From Mangifera indica (taxonomy: Eukaryota > Streptophyta > Magnoliopsida > Sapindales > Anacardiaceae): a stretch of 64,000 nt of DNA. Location of the stretch: NCBI RefSeq assembly GCF_011075055.1, contig NC_058137.1, positions 4,206,771 to 4,270,770 on the forward strand, in the 5' to 3' direction. The position numbers and the translations under genes are program-made. The notes beneath the pieces were generated by a model. That model searched no databases. It saw only the letters and a program-made list of their open reading frames with translations, and was not told where the DNA came from. Positions within the stretch are counted from its first letter, which is position 1. Every line of letters starts with the position of its first letter. This document shows, piece after piece, positions 26,001-37,146 of the stretch.

Positions 26001-26960
26001 TCAACTTCCAACAGTTAACTAGATGATAGACCAAAAATTTAATTTTTTTTGTCCTGGAGTTAATTCTCAAAATGAAGGTTTGGACTGAGCCTAGATAAGA
26101 GATTAAAAGCTCCATTAACCTTTAGCAATTTTTTGGGTTCATTTCCTTCATTGTCATCAACGATTAAATTAAACATTCAGACACCAACTAGTCTCTCCAT
26201 GTGCCACAGATTAATGTTAACAGCTGTTGACACAAAAAGGCATGCACTAATTATGCATCCAACCTAATGATCATATTAGCATTTGCAATCTTAGGGCTTA
26301 GCCACTTTCCACACTGCAGTGCAATCTTTTAACATAATTATAAACCACCCCATGACAGCAATCTTTTTTTAAACCTTGTGAAGTGTTTGCTTGTCTGTGA
26401 CAAAGAGACGGACATATGTTCATCAACATGCATCCTTGATTAAGGAGCCGGTAAACAACAATAATTTTTTTAAGAAATGGGGCCTGCAGTGTTGTGCAAA
26501 TTGATGACGTCTTGAACACATATGCCCTTTGATAGGATAGATAAATTCCTTCCAACAAACATATTTGCAGTAGAATAAGCAGTCATTACTTGAAAACAAT
26601 CTTGAAATCATATTTGTGTTGCCTGTTCTATTGATTGCAATCCGGAACCTTGAATTGCTTATGAAAAGTACAAGACAGATTTATCGAGGCCCAATTCAGT
26701 TTGTGTAGCCAAGAAGTAAAAATACTAGAGCCAAATACCTAATTATGTTTCCTACAAATGTCCAGAGAATACTTTCTAATTGAACTAATATCATGTGGCC
26801 AGTAGTGCTCAAACTTGACCTAAAATTACTTGCAGGATTTGTTTGTGTGCGAGGATTTGACCAAAAAACACGAGCACCCCGGCCTCTGATAGCTAGACTG
26901 CACTTCCCAGCAAGCAAGTTGAACAAGACAAAAGGTAATGGAGATATAGGTGATAAGTAG
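14038..26960 (+). CDS. ROS1: ROS1/DEMETER-like 5-methylcytosine DNA glycosylase-lyase
   Basis: A nuclear bifunctional glycosylase/AP lyase that excises 5-methylcytosine to start active demethylation. Exons: 14038-14464, 14941-17253, 17386-17796, 18631-18721, 18823-20296, 20410-20489, 20674-20758, 20833-20924, 21002-21070, 21208-21244, 21337-21419, 21721-22176, 22518-22554, 22680-22737, 22876-23015, 23106-23171, 23300-23414, 23495-23533, 26836-26960. They join to 6198 bases, 2065 residues, with no lesion. In order: an N-terminal WIPATPCKP motif; a Lys-rich tract near residue 262; the first half of the glycosylase fold in exons 3-4 (GSVVDSVVGVFLTQNVSDHL); a long linker; the HhH-GPD core with GLGLKSVECVRLL (catalytic Lys about 1611) and FPVDTN (Asp about 1629); a 4Fe-4S cluster C-x6-C-x2-C-x5-C at 1696-1712; a CxxC-like permuted zinc motif; and the RRM-like C-terminus (FPASKL). 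Wording such as VPPDKAKEYLLS and NPINVPRE favours the ROS1 clade over DEMETER. Longer than Arabidopsis ROS1 (about 1390). Confidence 0.93.
15387..16190 (+). repeat. Three in-frame repeats of a basic module in the ROS1-like protein
   Basis: Copies begin near 15387, 15714 and 16005. Each has KRKYxRxxxLNKxST.SP, then an EPxxxSCR block, and copies 1 and 3 continue with TLNFD and an ENSTCxSS-like tail. Copies 2 and 3 also share TPMPAxSK upstream. Spacing is 327 and 291 bases, both multiples of three. Arabidopsis ROS1, as I recall it, has one RKYVRKK to RLCRRVLDFE module here, so this looks like internal duplication. Confidence 0.8.
23191..23269. repeat. Perfect 31 bp direct repeat, 48 bp period, in a ROS1-like intron
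   Basis: ATGCATTGGATTCCTTTCCA and the following 11 bases occur at 23191-23221 and 23239-23269 without a mismatch, which suggests a recent slippage or duplication. Confidence 0.85.
23648..23785. repeat. Minisatellite, about three 48 bp units
   Basis: Units share CCTCAGCCC(T/A)A(C/T)ACAAGAAATGAG followed by (A/G)CTTCT. Because 48 is a multiple of three, the minus strand shows a repeating 16-residue frame (RSLISCVGLR), which is a by-product and not evidence of a protein. Confidence 0.8.
24608..24624. repeat. (GA)n microsatellite
   Basis: A short uninterrupted AG run in the last ROS1-like intron. Confidence 0.8.
25080..25520. mobile_element. Possible retroelement fragment in the last ROS1-like intron
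   Basis: The phrase CTTGTTAAAAACTTCGCCAG then TAAAACCCAATGGAATAAAACC resembles a stretch I remember from plant retroelement LTR/leader regions. A TATATATAGG box lies at about 25160. I see no paired LTRs, so this is a weak call. Confidence 0.25.
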
Positions 26961-27990
26961 CGCAAGACAGGCGTTAAACCAGATGCAGGTGATAAGTAGA
27001 CAACCATGATATTGCATAAAAATTCACGACTGAGACCAGATCCAGAATGCCGTTATGGCAATGTATGGAGAACAAGACTAACAGCTATTCGCTCACCATT
27101 AAAAATCTTGTTTTCTGACCCTATGATGTTTGTAGCGTGTACATGTTTAAGAAGAGTTTGTAATTGTCTAATTCCAGGCTCAAATTGGAGCCCATTCTTC
27201 ATATTTCAGCGAATATCAGCACTGTGACATTAGCTACTGGACATTTACATGGACACAGAAAAGTATGCAAAAACCTAACACGAAGTGCAAAGGAGCATCG
27301 GCACATGAGTTTGATTTTCTATGTTGAATGTACCATAAAGTTCAAGTCATGTATAGTATATCCTTAAATACAAAAAAGAAAAGCACAATAATATCGAAGA
27401 GATTTCAGCAAGCTGGTTTTCATTGTAAAGTTGTCTGCCAAATAGATAACAGCGCTAAGGAGTCTAGAAAACCTTACTCAAAATATTGTGATGTGAACAA
27501 TAGATTTGAGATGATCCCAGAGTTTGAAACCCAATCTGCGTAGTTCAAAGGAATTCACGCGAATTAGGCAGCCTGTTGTGCCAAGAAAAACATCCATTTA
27601 ACAATTTCATCTTCAAATAACATGAATACCACAGGTATGCTCAAACTAAACTCAAATGACGTATATCATCAGTCATATTCAAGAGCTCATATTTGGCAAA
27701 TCCTGATTGAAAATTAAATTCATCATATATATTCTAGTAAAAAATAAAAAATAAAACCTCCTGCAAAACTCCTTCAACAATAGACATAAATAAAACCACT
27801 AACAAATCAGAAGTATCTATAAAGTTTCCTCAAAAAAGAAAAAAAATGCGTAGTCCATTCAATTCATTACAACGATTATACCTGACAATCAAAGTTAGGA
27901 AGGTAAGGGAATGAGAATTTGAACGCTCACAATGAGCTGAAAAGCTTGCATTGATTTTAGCTCGTCGCCATCTAGAGTTGTAATTTAGTT
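26961..27990. other. 3' UTR of the ROS1-like gene and downstream DNA
   Basis: GGTGATAAGTAG at the stop codon recurs about 38 bases later. Beyond about 27400 I see no gene. Short open frames here match nothing I know. Confidence 0.4.
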
Positions 27991-28260
27991 TAATAGTTTG
28001 GACTGCTGGAGAATTAAAGCGGGACGCGAGCTGTGTTGGAAACGTCGACGGTCTGTTATGTTGAATGGAGTTTGGAAGGGAAATGGAATATTGCAGGTAA
28101 GTTTTGGGAGTGACCGCTTTACCGCCTTCATTTTCATCTAGTTTCCCTCCTAAATTCTACAAAGTGGTTTCGGTGTTTCAAAAGGCGCGCGCGGCACGTG
28201 GCGTGTGAGCTCTGCTCCGTGTGGGGTTGGCTGGGAAGATGACGTGGCCACCACTCATTC
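27990..28260. promoter_or_regulatory. GC-rich orphan promoter-like island
   Basis: The block includes GGCGCGCGCGGCACGTGGCG, with a G-box CACGTG at 28195-28200, and a TGACGTGGCC motif at about 28240. It lies in otherwise extremely AT-rich DNA. The minus strand then shows leader-like sequence (ATGGCGACGAGC, then a stop) and a possible donor CAG/GTATAA near 27880. No downstream coding exon was identified on either strand. Confidence 0.4.
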
Positions 28261-28633
28261 AAATTTAATATATATATCAAAGATAATTCATATCCAATCA
28301 TTAAATAACACAATAATTATGTATCATGTAAAAAATATATATCTATATTAATATTATTTAAAATAGTTTAACCATTAGTGTGATTTTCAAAAGAGTTTCG
28401 GCGTATGTATTTATTTTTTAATACACATAATTTATCCTCATAAAATTAAGAATTATTTTATAATTAATTTTAAATTATCTAATTATTTAATAATATATAT
28501 TTATTTATATAATTTAAAATAAATATATATAATTTTATTGTTTTTAAAATAGGATTTCTATTTTTTTAAATGTCATTTAAACACTTATATTATATTATAT
28601 TATACATATATATAATAAAAAATATTTGATATA

Positions 28634-28741
28634 TATAATTTTTGTACATAAATAATTATGTATTATTTTATCTTTAATTTTTAACTATTTAATTATATAA
28701 TAATATATCATTATTTATACATAAAATAGTGTATAAAAATT
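28634..28741. mobile_element. AT-rich MITE copy, same family as 6881-7000
   Basis: TATAATTTTTGTACATAAATAATTATG pairs with ATATCATTATTTATACATAAAATAG. Loop TTATCTTTAATTTTTAAC. Confidence 0.55.
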
Positions 28742-28894
28742 ACGCATAATACTACTCTTTTTTTTCATATCCCCAAGTAATATTATTTTTAATTATGATA
28801 AAGATCTTCTAAAATTAGAAATAAATTAATACTTAATAATTTGATAATACTTATAAGTATATATTCACTTATATACTAAATATACATAGCATTA

Positions 28895-28909
28895 CTCTCT
28901 CTCTCTCTC

Positions 28910-28944
<35 letters not shown>

Positions 28945-28952
28945 AGAGAGAG
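28895..28952. repeat. (CT)n-(AT)n-(AG)n composite microsatellite
   Basis: A CT run at 28895-28911, a TA run at 28913-28940 and an AG run at 28942-28952. The outer runs are complementary and the centre is self-complementary, so the whole block can fold as one hairpin. Confidence 0.85.
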
Positions 28953-29381
28953 ATTAATTATGGTCAAGTTAAGTCCATGTGTAAGAAATTCTATGGGTAA
29001 GAAAGGTGTTAATTAAATTTTTTTATGTAGTTGTGTGCCCACTTTTAGTTGTTTGGGTTAATTGTTTGCTAAGGATATATAAAATTACAAAATTTTGATG
29101 TTTTTTTGACAAAGCCTATGATTATCCATTGGATGATGTGGAACATTTTTCATTGTCTTCCACTTTGGGCAAAAGAAGTGCCCAATATATTCAATTTTTG
29201 ATTATGTCGGAAACATCAAAGTCCTTCAATTTTTAATATCTTCATCTAAAATTTAATCCAAACAACTTATATTAAGCACTGCTTTATATAAATATAATTC
29301 AACTTAGTAGATATTATAGTTACAAAGAATAGATTCTATGGGTATTAAGAATTTAATAATGGGTTTTGATTAAGAATTTAA

Positions 29382-29759
29382 GACCGAAGGACTTTTTCCC
29401 ACCTAAAGATCACTCATTTATTAAATTTTCACTTTTTAACTTTTAAAATTTTTTTTACTCGTTCTTAAATTATTATATTTGTTAATTTTAAAAGTAAATT
29501 CATCATTTCACTCGTAATATTAAAAACAAATTAAAAATTTATCTTATTTACTCTCTTCAATCTTAAAAATTAATAATTTCTTTTATAGAAGATGAGTTTT
29601 GGCTTAGGGAGAAAGAAATTAATTTTTAGGATTTAAAAAAAAAAAATTAAATTTAATTAATTTTAACAGTTTATAGGTGAATAAAAAAAAAATTTTTAAT
29701 TAAAAAGTGAAAACTTAGAAAAAAAAAGTAATTTTTAGGTGAGAATAAGTCCTCTGGCC
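29382..29759. mobile_element. GGCCRAAGGAC-family inverted-repeat element, 378 bp
   Basis: Starts GACCGAAGGACTTTTTCCCA and ends with the inverse, GGTGAGAATAAGTCCTCTGG then CC. Both sides carry TTTAA (29377-29381 and 29760-29764), a possible 5 bp target duplication. The interior is A/T-rich with diverged inverted halves. Superfamily not assigned. Confidence 0.65.
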
Positions 29760-29764
29760 TTTAA

Positions 29765-30588
29765 GTAATTGTGAATTGAGGCAATTTCGCGATTCAATAT
29801 TGTGTTAAAATGAGAAATTACTATTTTGTTAGATACTCTTCAAATCAAAGATAGCTGATTGTCTAAAATAGGTTCATTCAATGGAATTTTTCATTTCTTG
29901 TTTTCTTAAGGCTCCTTTGGTCAGGGAGAGAAAATCAGTTTGCCCCCCAAGCTTTCAAAATGTTTTTTTCAGGAGAATTATGCTGATTTTGATCAAAATA
30001 CCTCTCACAGTTTCTAAAATTTATGACGCATGAAGATAATTTTATGAACCTTTTGTATCTTATTAACCAAAAACATATGGCTTTGTACGACAGTTAGTTC
30101 GACGTCAATCAAGAATCCTTTCAGAATTCCAAAAATTTTTGTTATTCGCAATTGCCAACTCTCATCTTTCTTTTATAGATCCATCAATATTGAACAATGG
30201 CACTTGTTTCATTTTTTTTTTTTAAATCACTGTATTATATAAATATAACAATTAGACATGACTTAAAATTCTAGTTTGAGTTACAATGGAATTAAGAATA
30301 GTATTGTTTTAGGATGAGAAATCAAATCCTAAGGAATGAGTTTTTGGTTACTCATAAGATTATGCATCCTTCTAGGAAGAATAATTCTTCTTAGTGGAAA
30401 AAGTTGTGCTATTATCCTACCACTATGAACGGACATAAATAGATATTAGGGTATCAATCAAATCAAGTTTAGTGTAAAAAATTGTAGGTGGTGGGTGAAG
30501 AGAGATACAGAGAAAAATAACACTTTTCTTAGGGGTTTCAGGATTTAGCTAAAAGTTTAGGACTTGGGTTTTTGGACTATGATTTTAA
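29765..30588. other. Intergenic DNA, no gene seen
   Basis: No conserved frame or RNA recognised. Confidence 0.4.
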
Positions 30589-31140
30589 GGGTGGTTTGAT
30601 TTGGTTAAAGTTAATAAAAGAATATTAATATATTATTTTATTTAAATAATTTTAAATATAATTTTATTTTTTATAAATAAATATGTATATTAACAAAAAA
30701 AGTAAGAGAACTTAAAACAACCAAAGTTTGACCAAATTAAGAAAGGTCAACATAAAATCAATACTAAATAAGTTTGAATAAACTTAAAAGACTACAAAAT
30801 AATCAAACAATCTAAGCCACACCCTAGAAGAAAACACATGTCCTTAAACATAGTTATTTTAAAATATTTTTTATATTACTTATTACATTAATTAAAAATA
30901 ATTTTTTTCTTGAAATTTAATAAGTAAAGATATAATTATAATAAAATTAATTTTCTCTTGATAATTTTTAATACATAAGATAAAAGTGATAATAAAATTA
31001 ACTTTTATATTACCATTTATATCCTCATTAGTAATAAAATATTGTTAACATTTTTTATTACTTGACAAAACAAATAAAATAATATAAATAATAAAATATA
31101 AATTATCAAAGTAATCTTTAAATCTTTAATCAAACAACCC
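30589..31140. mobile_element. MITE-like element with GGGTGGTTTGATT ends
   Basis: The left end is GGGTGGTTTGATTTGGTTAA. The right end TTTAATCAAACAACCC is its inverse with a few changes. GGG...TTTG ends are typical of Tourist/PIF-Harbinger MITEs, but the flanks (TAA and TTT) are not a clean 3 bp duplication. Confidence 0.5.
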
Positions 31141-32443
31141 TTTGTACCAATTACCTGTTTTTCTTAGTGATTTATCTTCTTCAGGGGTAGGCTTGTTTTG
31201 TCAAACCATGTTAAATTAATATGTAATTGTATTATTATTTTACCCATTTGTTATTTTTTTATTACGTGTTTAATTTTACATTAAGCAATAAAAGAGACCA
31301 ATTTTGCAATAATAACTAATATATATTGATTAGGTCCACCATAAGAATATTTGTTCATTAGTGATAGAAATTTCAATAATGAGAATATTAGTTAGAACGA
31401 CTAGTTCTCAACAATTGATGAAACGGTCATACTTCATTTACCTAATTAAAAACTTTATTTTACGGTTTATTTTAAAAGTTATTAATTTAAATAAAACAAT
31501 CTCTTAGATAAACAAGTTTTTGTAATAAAAATTATATTTGTCAATAAATTTACATTGTTTGGAGAGATATCACAATTGATCAAAGTGTGTCATTTTTTAT
31601 ACATAAAATAGTCAACCAAAGCTAATCTCATAAGGAGCAAGATATTGCATCATAGCAAGAGAATCCGCCCTTTGTCAGGATTTCTCCATAATGCCCATGA
31701 ACCATATGTGAACGTTAGCTTTGTAGAGACAATTGTTTATCTAAACAAATGTTGGAAACCATACACAATCATTTCACCAAGACAAATTGTCGTAGACAAA
31801 GGCACGAGACCAACTCAAAATCCAAGACGAAATTAGAAATCTAGGGATTTCAAGTGTTGTAAGAAATTGAACATCCACAACATGCATGGATGATGCCAAG
31901 CATCATGATTAAGATTTTCCTTCTAGAAATGGAAAAAAAAACCGTTATATAATATCATATTACTCATAAAATAGATATCAAATTTCATATTCAAATATTG
32001 TATTATTATATATTTTTAAATTAAAAATAAAATAATATTTAATTATATAATAATAAACTATTTTAAATACAATTAATAAGATAGATTTTTGGGATCAGAT
32101 GATAATTTATTTCCGTATTGGGTGGGAAGGTGGGTGGGCACTGCGTCTAATATAGTATATTGTTAGGCTGGTGTTATATCAATTTTCAAATAGATTAAAC
32201 AATAGAAAATCCAACGGCCAGTTCCCACAGGAGTCAAGAGAATCTGACGGATTTATGCGTATAAGAAAGAATAATAAAACGTTTCCCCTTCACTAGCTAT
32301 GATTCATTGAACATTGTTAATCTTGCTGAGGTTTTTTAATTCCTCACATCACATTCAATTCATTTTAAACGAAATTGCTAATGGCCTAACTCGGGACTTT
32401 TGATTTGTTTTTATATTAATTCCAAAGTTTTAGGTTATACTTA
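31141..32443. other. Intergenic DNA, no gene seen
   Basis: A less AT-rich patch at 31630-31900 holds a 63-codon open frame without recognised similarity. A weak AT-rich hairpin lies at about 31960-32070. Confidence 0.4.
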
Positions 32444-32665
32444 GGCCGAAGGACCTATTCCCACAAAAAAGAATTGTGAAATCGTAAACTTCTATTTGTT
32501 AACTTTAAAAAACTCAAAATTTTATTTTTTTTATTAAAATTTACTGTTAAAATTTAAGAAAAAATATTTGAAAAACTAAAAATTTATCATATTTCTCTTC
32601 CTTAATTTAAAATTTTAATAATTTATTTAATTCAAAGCTCAAAAAATAACTATTTTCCTTTAGGG
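32444..32665. mobile_element. GGCCRAAGGAC-family element, degenerate right end
   Basis: The left end is GGCCGAAGGACCTATTCCCA. The right end near 32650-32665 (AACTATTTTCCTTTAGGG) is a worn inverse. Confidence 0.45.
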
Positions 32666-32737
32666 TTTTGTAATTGTCTCTAACCACAATTTTTTTCCCT
32701 CCAGAATTAAAACCCTTAACTCAGGTTGTCTCTCACC

Positions 32738-33062
32738 TAAGATTATATTTGAATTGAGCTCGTTCGAACTCAAGCTTGACTCGAATGAGTAAAAAATGAG
32801 CTAACCTTAAGTGAGCTCGGGTCTGTAACTTCAACATTTTTGAGTTCGAGTTTTGGAGTATTTAGCTCGTTAAACTCGATAACTAAAAATTTTGATGCAA
32901 AACAACGTCGTTTTAATAATAAGTTAGTTAAAAGCTTAAGTTTGAGTTTGAAACGAATCGAGTTTAAGCTCATTTTAAGCGAGCTCGATGAGCCCGAGCT
33001 CAAACTTAAACTCAATTATATGCAAATCAAGCTCCGCTAGACTTGGCTCGAATCCAACTCTA
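32738..33062. mobile_element. hAT-type non-autonomous element, 325 bp
   Basis: The worn left end TAAGATTATATTTGAATTGA aligns with the family end. The right end is GGCTCGAATCCAACTCTA. The flanking 8-mers CTCTCACC (32730-32737) and CTCGCACT (33063-33070) agree at 6 of 8. It contains AAAACAACGTCGTTTT, one change from the family palindrome. Confidence 0.7.
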
Positions 33063-33122
33063 CTCGCACTTGTTAATTTTTGATTTGTTTTATATTAATT
33101 CCAAAGTTTTTGGTTATATTTA

Positions 33123-33789
33123 TATGCAAGTCGTTTTAGTGCTACTTTACCCCCCACTTGAGTAATGCTTTAAGTTTTTACAAGCATATAAATGTTATTA
33201 TAGATGGAAAAATTCTCAGTTTTTTATGTGTGTATTAAATGGGTATCTGACTTTAAATTTTACCTTTGAGCTTAATAAGATTATTCAAAAATATTCTTGT
33301 TATAATTTATAAGCTTAATTTGATATATTTTGATACATTTTTCTAATCAAATTGTTAAAAAAAATTTCGTAATCTAATAAGCTCTTATTCAATTAAGGCT
33401 TGGTTTATCCCCGTCATCACTCTTGAGCCAACTTTAAAAATTAATTTATGAGTGTTTGTTTTGAAGGTGTGGAATGACAAAAATATTTTTTATTTAAAAT
33501 TGTTTAAAAGCATATAAAATAAATAAAATAGATGATATATGATAGTATAATGAAGATCTTGCGAGCGATTCATATCACAAAAGATAAAAATTTATTTAAA
33601 AAATAATCATATTGAAAAAGATAAATAAATGTCAATATTTAGAACTTGAAATTATATAAATCACGAACAGACTCGGGATTTAATCTAAGTTTTTAATATA
33701 AAATTTCAAAAAAAATATTTTTAATATATTCAAAATATTATGATACAATTAAAAATTTTTGGATTGGTTTTAGTACATATTCAATGAAT
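33123..33789. other. AT-rich intergenic DNA, no gene seen
   Basis: No recognised gene, RNA or paired repeat. Confidence 0.4.
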
Positions 33790-33797
33790 GTTCCTAT

Positions 33798-34646
33798 TAG
33801 GACTAGATTCAAAACGAGTTTATTTGAGCTCGAAATGAGCATAGTCCAAATGAGCCCGAACATGAACCCACGTACAAGCTGGGAAGTAGAACCAAAAATG
33901 CACCTAAACCTAAACTTGAACCTGAGCCGTGCTCGGCTCACTTGAGCCCTACCTAAATATATTTCATTTTCCTTCCAATTCTAGCCTTAAATGTGTTATA
34001 CATTCTAATGTCTTTCATTCCAGCCCTAAAGACATTTCCACCTCTACTGTATCACGTGTTTAAACACTCACCAGAAAAACGAGGTGACCGACGATGAGGA
34101 GACAATAGATTGATCGATGACGAGATGATAGGCTCATTGATGAGACGACAAACTCTTGTTCACTCTCTGTTTTACAACTGTTGCCGATGCAACTTCTTTT
34201 CGTTTCTCCGACTTTCCTTCGATGTGTCTTCGGTGATTCTCACCATCAATCTCATCATCATCTTCAAGCAGAAGCAGCATTCCAGGTGGGTTTAGTTAAG
34301 ACTTGTGCTTGAGACGTGTATAGATGTTCTTCAACCCAAAGCACGCCTCTCTCACCATTGACCCTCCAATCTATAACTATTACCCTATGTTTTAATTATT
34401 TTAGTCCATAGGTTTCATCTATCGAGTGTAATTTATTCTATTTTAATTTCTTTAATCTGAATTTTTTTTGAATTTACTGTTTATCTCTCTATAAAATGAG
34501 TATGAATCGAATATGAAACATAAAATTATCAAACAAGTCAAACACAAACATAAATGAGCTCGGCCAACTTGAACCAATTCCGAGCTGAGCTTAGTTTAAA
34601 ATAAGTCTGCCCTATTTGGGTTCATTTTGGCTCATTTCCAGCCCTA
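33798..34646. mobile_element. hAT-type non-autonomous element, 849 bp
   Basis: The left end TAGGACTAGATTCAAAACGA and the right end GGCTCATTTCCAGCCCTA are inverted. It is flanked by GTTCCTAT (33790-33797) and GTTCCTAC (34647-34654), an 8 bp target duplication with one change. It is longer than its relatives because of unrelated interior sequence of about 500 bp. An open frame at 34110-34295 matches no transposase I know. Confidence 0.75.
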
Positions 34647-34871
34647 GTTCCTACTAATTGGTTTTTGTGATAAGTTGAGGCCAAAGTAGAAGATTTACAA
34701 GCCTCATTGTGTAGGGCGGCTATTATTATGAGTCGAATGCTAATTGCTGAACAAGGCATCTTCTGTGAAAATGAGTAACATTGACTACATACATCAAACT
34801 TTTATTGAGACACAGAGGGACTGTTAGTTGCCAGCACATATGGCCAACTTTTATTTGGTTATTTCCCTATA

Positions 34872-35539
34872 GGCCAAAGGACATATCAAAAAACTAAATA
34901 TTTATTCATAAAATAATTTTTGTTAAAATTTTTCTTTAAAAACAAAAATAAAATCGTTATTTTATTACTAAATTATAAAAATTTAATCATTTTTTGTTAG
35001 GTTTTAAAAAACTAACACTTTACCCCATTGTTAAAGTTTTAAAAGTTAATATTTCACCTCAAAGATTTATTTTCCTTTTTCAGCCATCATCATTTTAGTC
35101 AACGGTTGACATTTTTCACCCATATTTCATATTGGACTACAAAGGACAATGAAGGACTACCACCCACCACGACGAAAGATAAAATTCGTTGTCTAAATTT
35201 AAAAGACGTGATAAAGGACGACATTTTGTCACGTCGTGCTTTGTTGATGAGGATCTTCCTTTGTTAGAGAAGATTAGTCACCAAATTTTAGAAATTGAAA
35301 AAAAAGTAAATTTTTTAAAATTTAATCATAAAAGGACATTGTTAGTTTTATAAATTAAAGAGAAAAAACAATATAAATTTTTAGGTTTTAGGGTTTGGTG
35401 GTAAAATAATAATTTTACCTTTCTCATTAACCAAAAATTCTAACAAAAGTTAATCAATGAGTGAGTATTTAGATTTTTAAACTATTATAAATATTTTTGA
35501 GATTGAATTAAAACTTAAATAAAAAATAATTTTTCGGCC
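34872..35539. mobile_element. Long-inverted-repeat element, GGCCRAAGGAC family, 668 bp
   Basis: Starts GGCCAAAGGACATATC and ends AATAATTTTTCGGCC. The halves are inverted copies, and part of the interior (AAAAGTAAATTTTTTAAAAT) is shared with the element at 4660-5315. No coding capacity. Confidence 0.6.
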
Positions 35540-37146
35540 CTTCCTCTAATATTTCATAAATGATACATTGGAGTAATTATTAAGAGGTAACTGAAGAAAC
35601 AAAACAAAAAAAATTTTAACATAAGAGAAAAGTTTAAATCCCACCAAATTGTATACAACAATTTATGTGAGATAATTTTCATTGATTAATATATATGGAA
35701 AGGTGCTTACAATGATGTGTTGTTTAAAATTGAATAAATTTATAATTTTTAATGGACCACAAGGAACTTTTCAAGAACGTACCTTGCAGGGAGTAAAAAC
35801 AGATCCAAATCCAGCCAGTCATCGAAAAAGTCTGCCACGTTAATTTCATTGTACATTAATATATAAAGATTCAATGTATGCTGCCATTTGTGAATCCTAC
35901 GGACTAACGCAAATCAATTTGGTAGGTGTAAGATTTTCGGCCAATAGCAATAAGAATACTAAAATTTGGCAAATCCTCACTAGTTTCCCAGCATGACAAC
36001 TTTGGGTGGAAATAAGTCTTTTGGCCTCTCATTTAAATACAAAACAGAATAGAAATTAAGTTTGAATTTAATCTTTTTATTTTATAAACAAAGCATGTGT
36101 CCAAACGGAACAATTTACTTTTGCATGCTTAATAACACAAAACCGTCTTTCAATTACAAATCTTTATACGCAATTATCCGAAATTCTCGCATAACAGCAT
36201 TTGAATGCGCTGAGCTGACTAATCATTCCCAAACCAACTACGTCTCTTTACAACATGCATTTTCATCCCGTAACATAAATGAATAACCTACTTAACTCTC
36301 CTTAGAAGAAAAACATGATATAATTCTTCTGACCCTTAATTTTATTGAAAACATGTATGTGAAAATGAATTAAGGGTGTAAAAATTTTACCATCTTAAAA
36401 TCGAACGCCTTTATATAGATTTTGAAACGGTTTTATACAATCTAACAAAATATATTAATTGTGTTCGATATGAAATTATCACAAATTGAATTGTCACGAT
36501 AAGCATACAATACACATGCATATTAATAGAAATTGAAAAATTTCCCGTGTGCTTATCTGAACATTGTTGTTTTGTATAAATCATATAATTAATTTTTATA
36601 TAATGGTTAATTACATTTCGATGTTACTCTCGTAAATTTTACTAAAAGATAATTTGTTGGAGAAAAATTTCAAGCCAAGAGCACTAAGGATTTTTAAAAG
36701 TAAATGTTGGTCGTTTGACGAGAAACAAAGGGGAAATTGTAAGCATAATGTTTGGTGGGGAATGTAAGCGTGAAAATTTACAATAAATGGAGAACTAGGA
36801 ATCACTTCCTGATATGAAACGCTTGCAATAACCACAAATATATTTATTAGTTTCTTATGATTTAATATAAATAAAAAAAAATATTATAAGATATATATGA
36901 TATAATAAATATATTATTGATATTAATTAATATATTTTTTTAGAAAAAAATATAGTAAATATTTATATGAAAAAATTTAAAATTTTATGAGTATTTACTA
37001 TTTTTTTAAAAGAATAATATGTAAATTTAAATTTTTGCTATTTTATTTTTTTAAAAGGTGTATTATACTATAAATGATGTAAAAAATTAAAATTTTAATA
37101 TATTATATATACACGATTCATCAATTCTATACAAAATAATAATAAA
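35540..37146. other. Intergenic DNA, no gene seen
   Basis: A lone GGCC-family end (GTGGAAATAAGTCTTTTGGC then C) lies at about 36005-36025. A TATATAAAG-like box near 35862 has no gene after it. Open frames here match nothing known to me. Confidence 0.4.

Larger units (their letters stand above)
23534..26835 (+). other. 3.3 kb last intron of the ROS1-like gene
   Basis: The donor GTATGT at 23534 and the acceptor TTGCAG ending at 26835 join FCFWRG-type sequence to FVCVRGFDQKTRAPRP in frame. All other introns of the gene are below about 850 bp. The interior holds a 48 bp minisatellite, a GA run and a retroelement-like phrase (GTTAAAAACTTCGCCAGTAA near 25360). No open frame inside matched a protein I know. 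Confidence 0.8.
28261..29376. other. AT-rich intergenic DNA with MITE-like hairpins
   Basis: No gene recognised. A diverged hairpin lies at about 28410-28530. Confidence 0.45.
32401..33122. repeat. Direct repeat of about 42 bp flanking two elements
   Basis: TGATTTGTTTTTATATTAAT then TCCAAAGTTTTAGGTTATACTT at 32401-32442 recurs as a near copy at 33081-33122. The two copies bracket the elements at 32444 and 32738. Confidence 0.75.

Noticed and set aside
34110..34295. 61-codon frame inside the 849 bp hAT copy
   Set aside because: No transposase motif; short and hydrophobic by composition only.
36062..36286. 74-codon frame upstream of CTR1
   Set aside because: No recognised similarity, AT-rich intergenic setting, no promoter or splice context.
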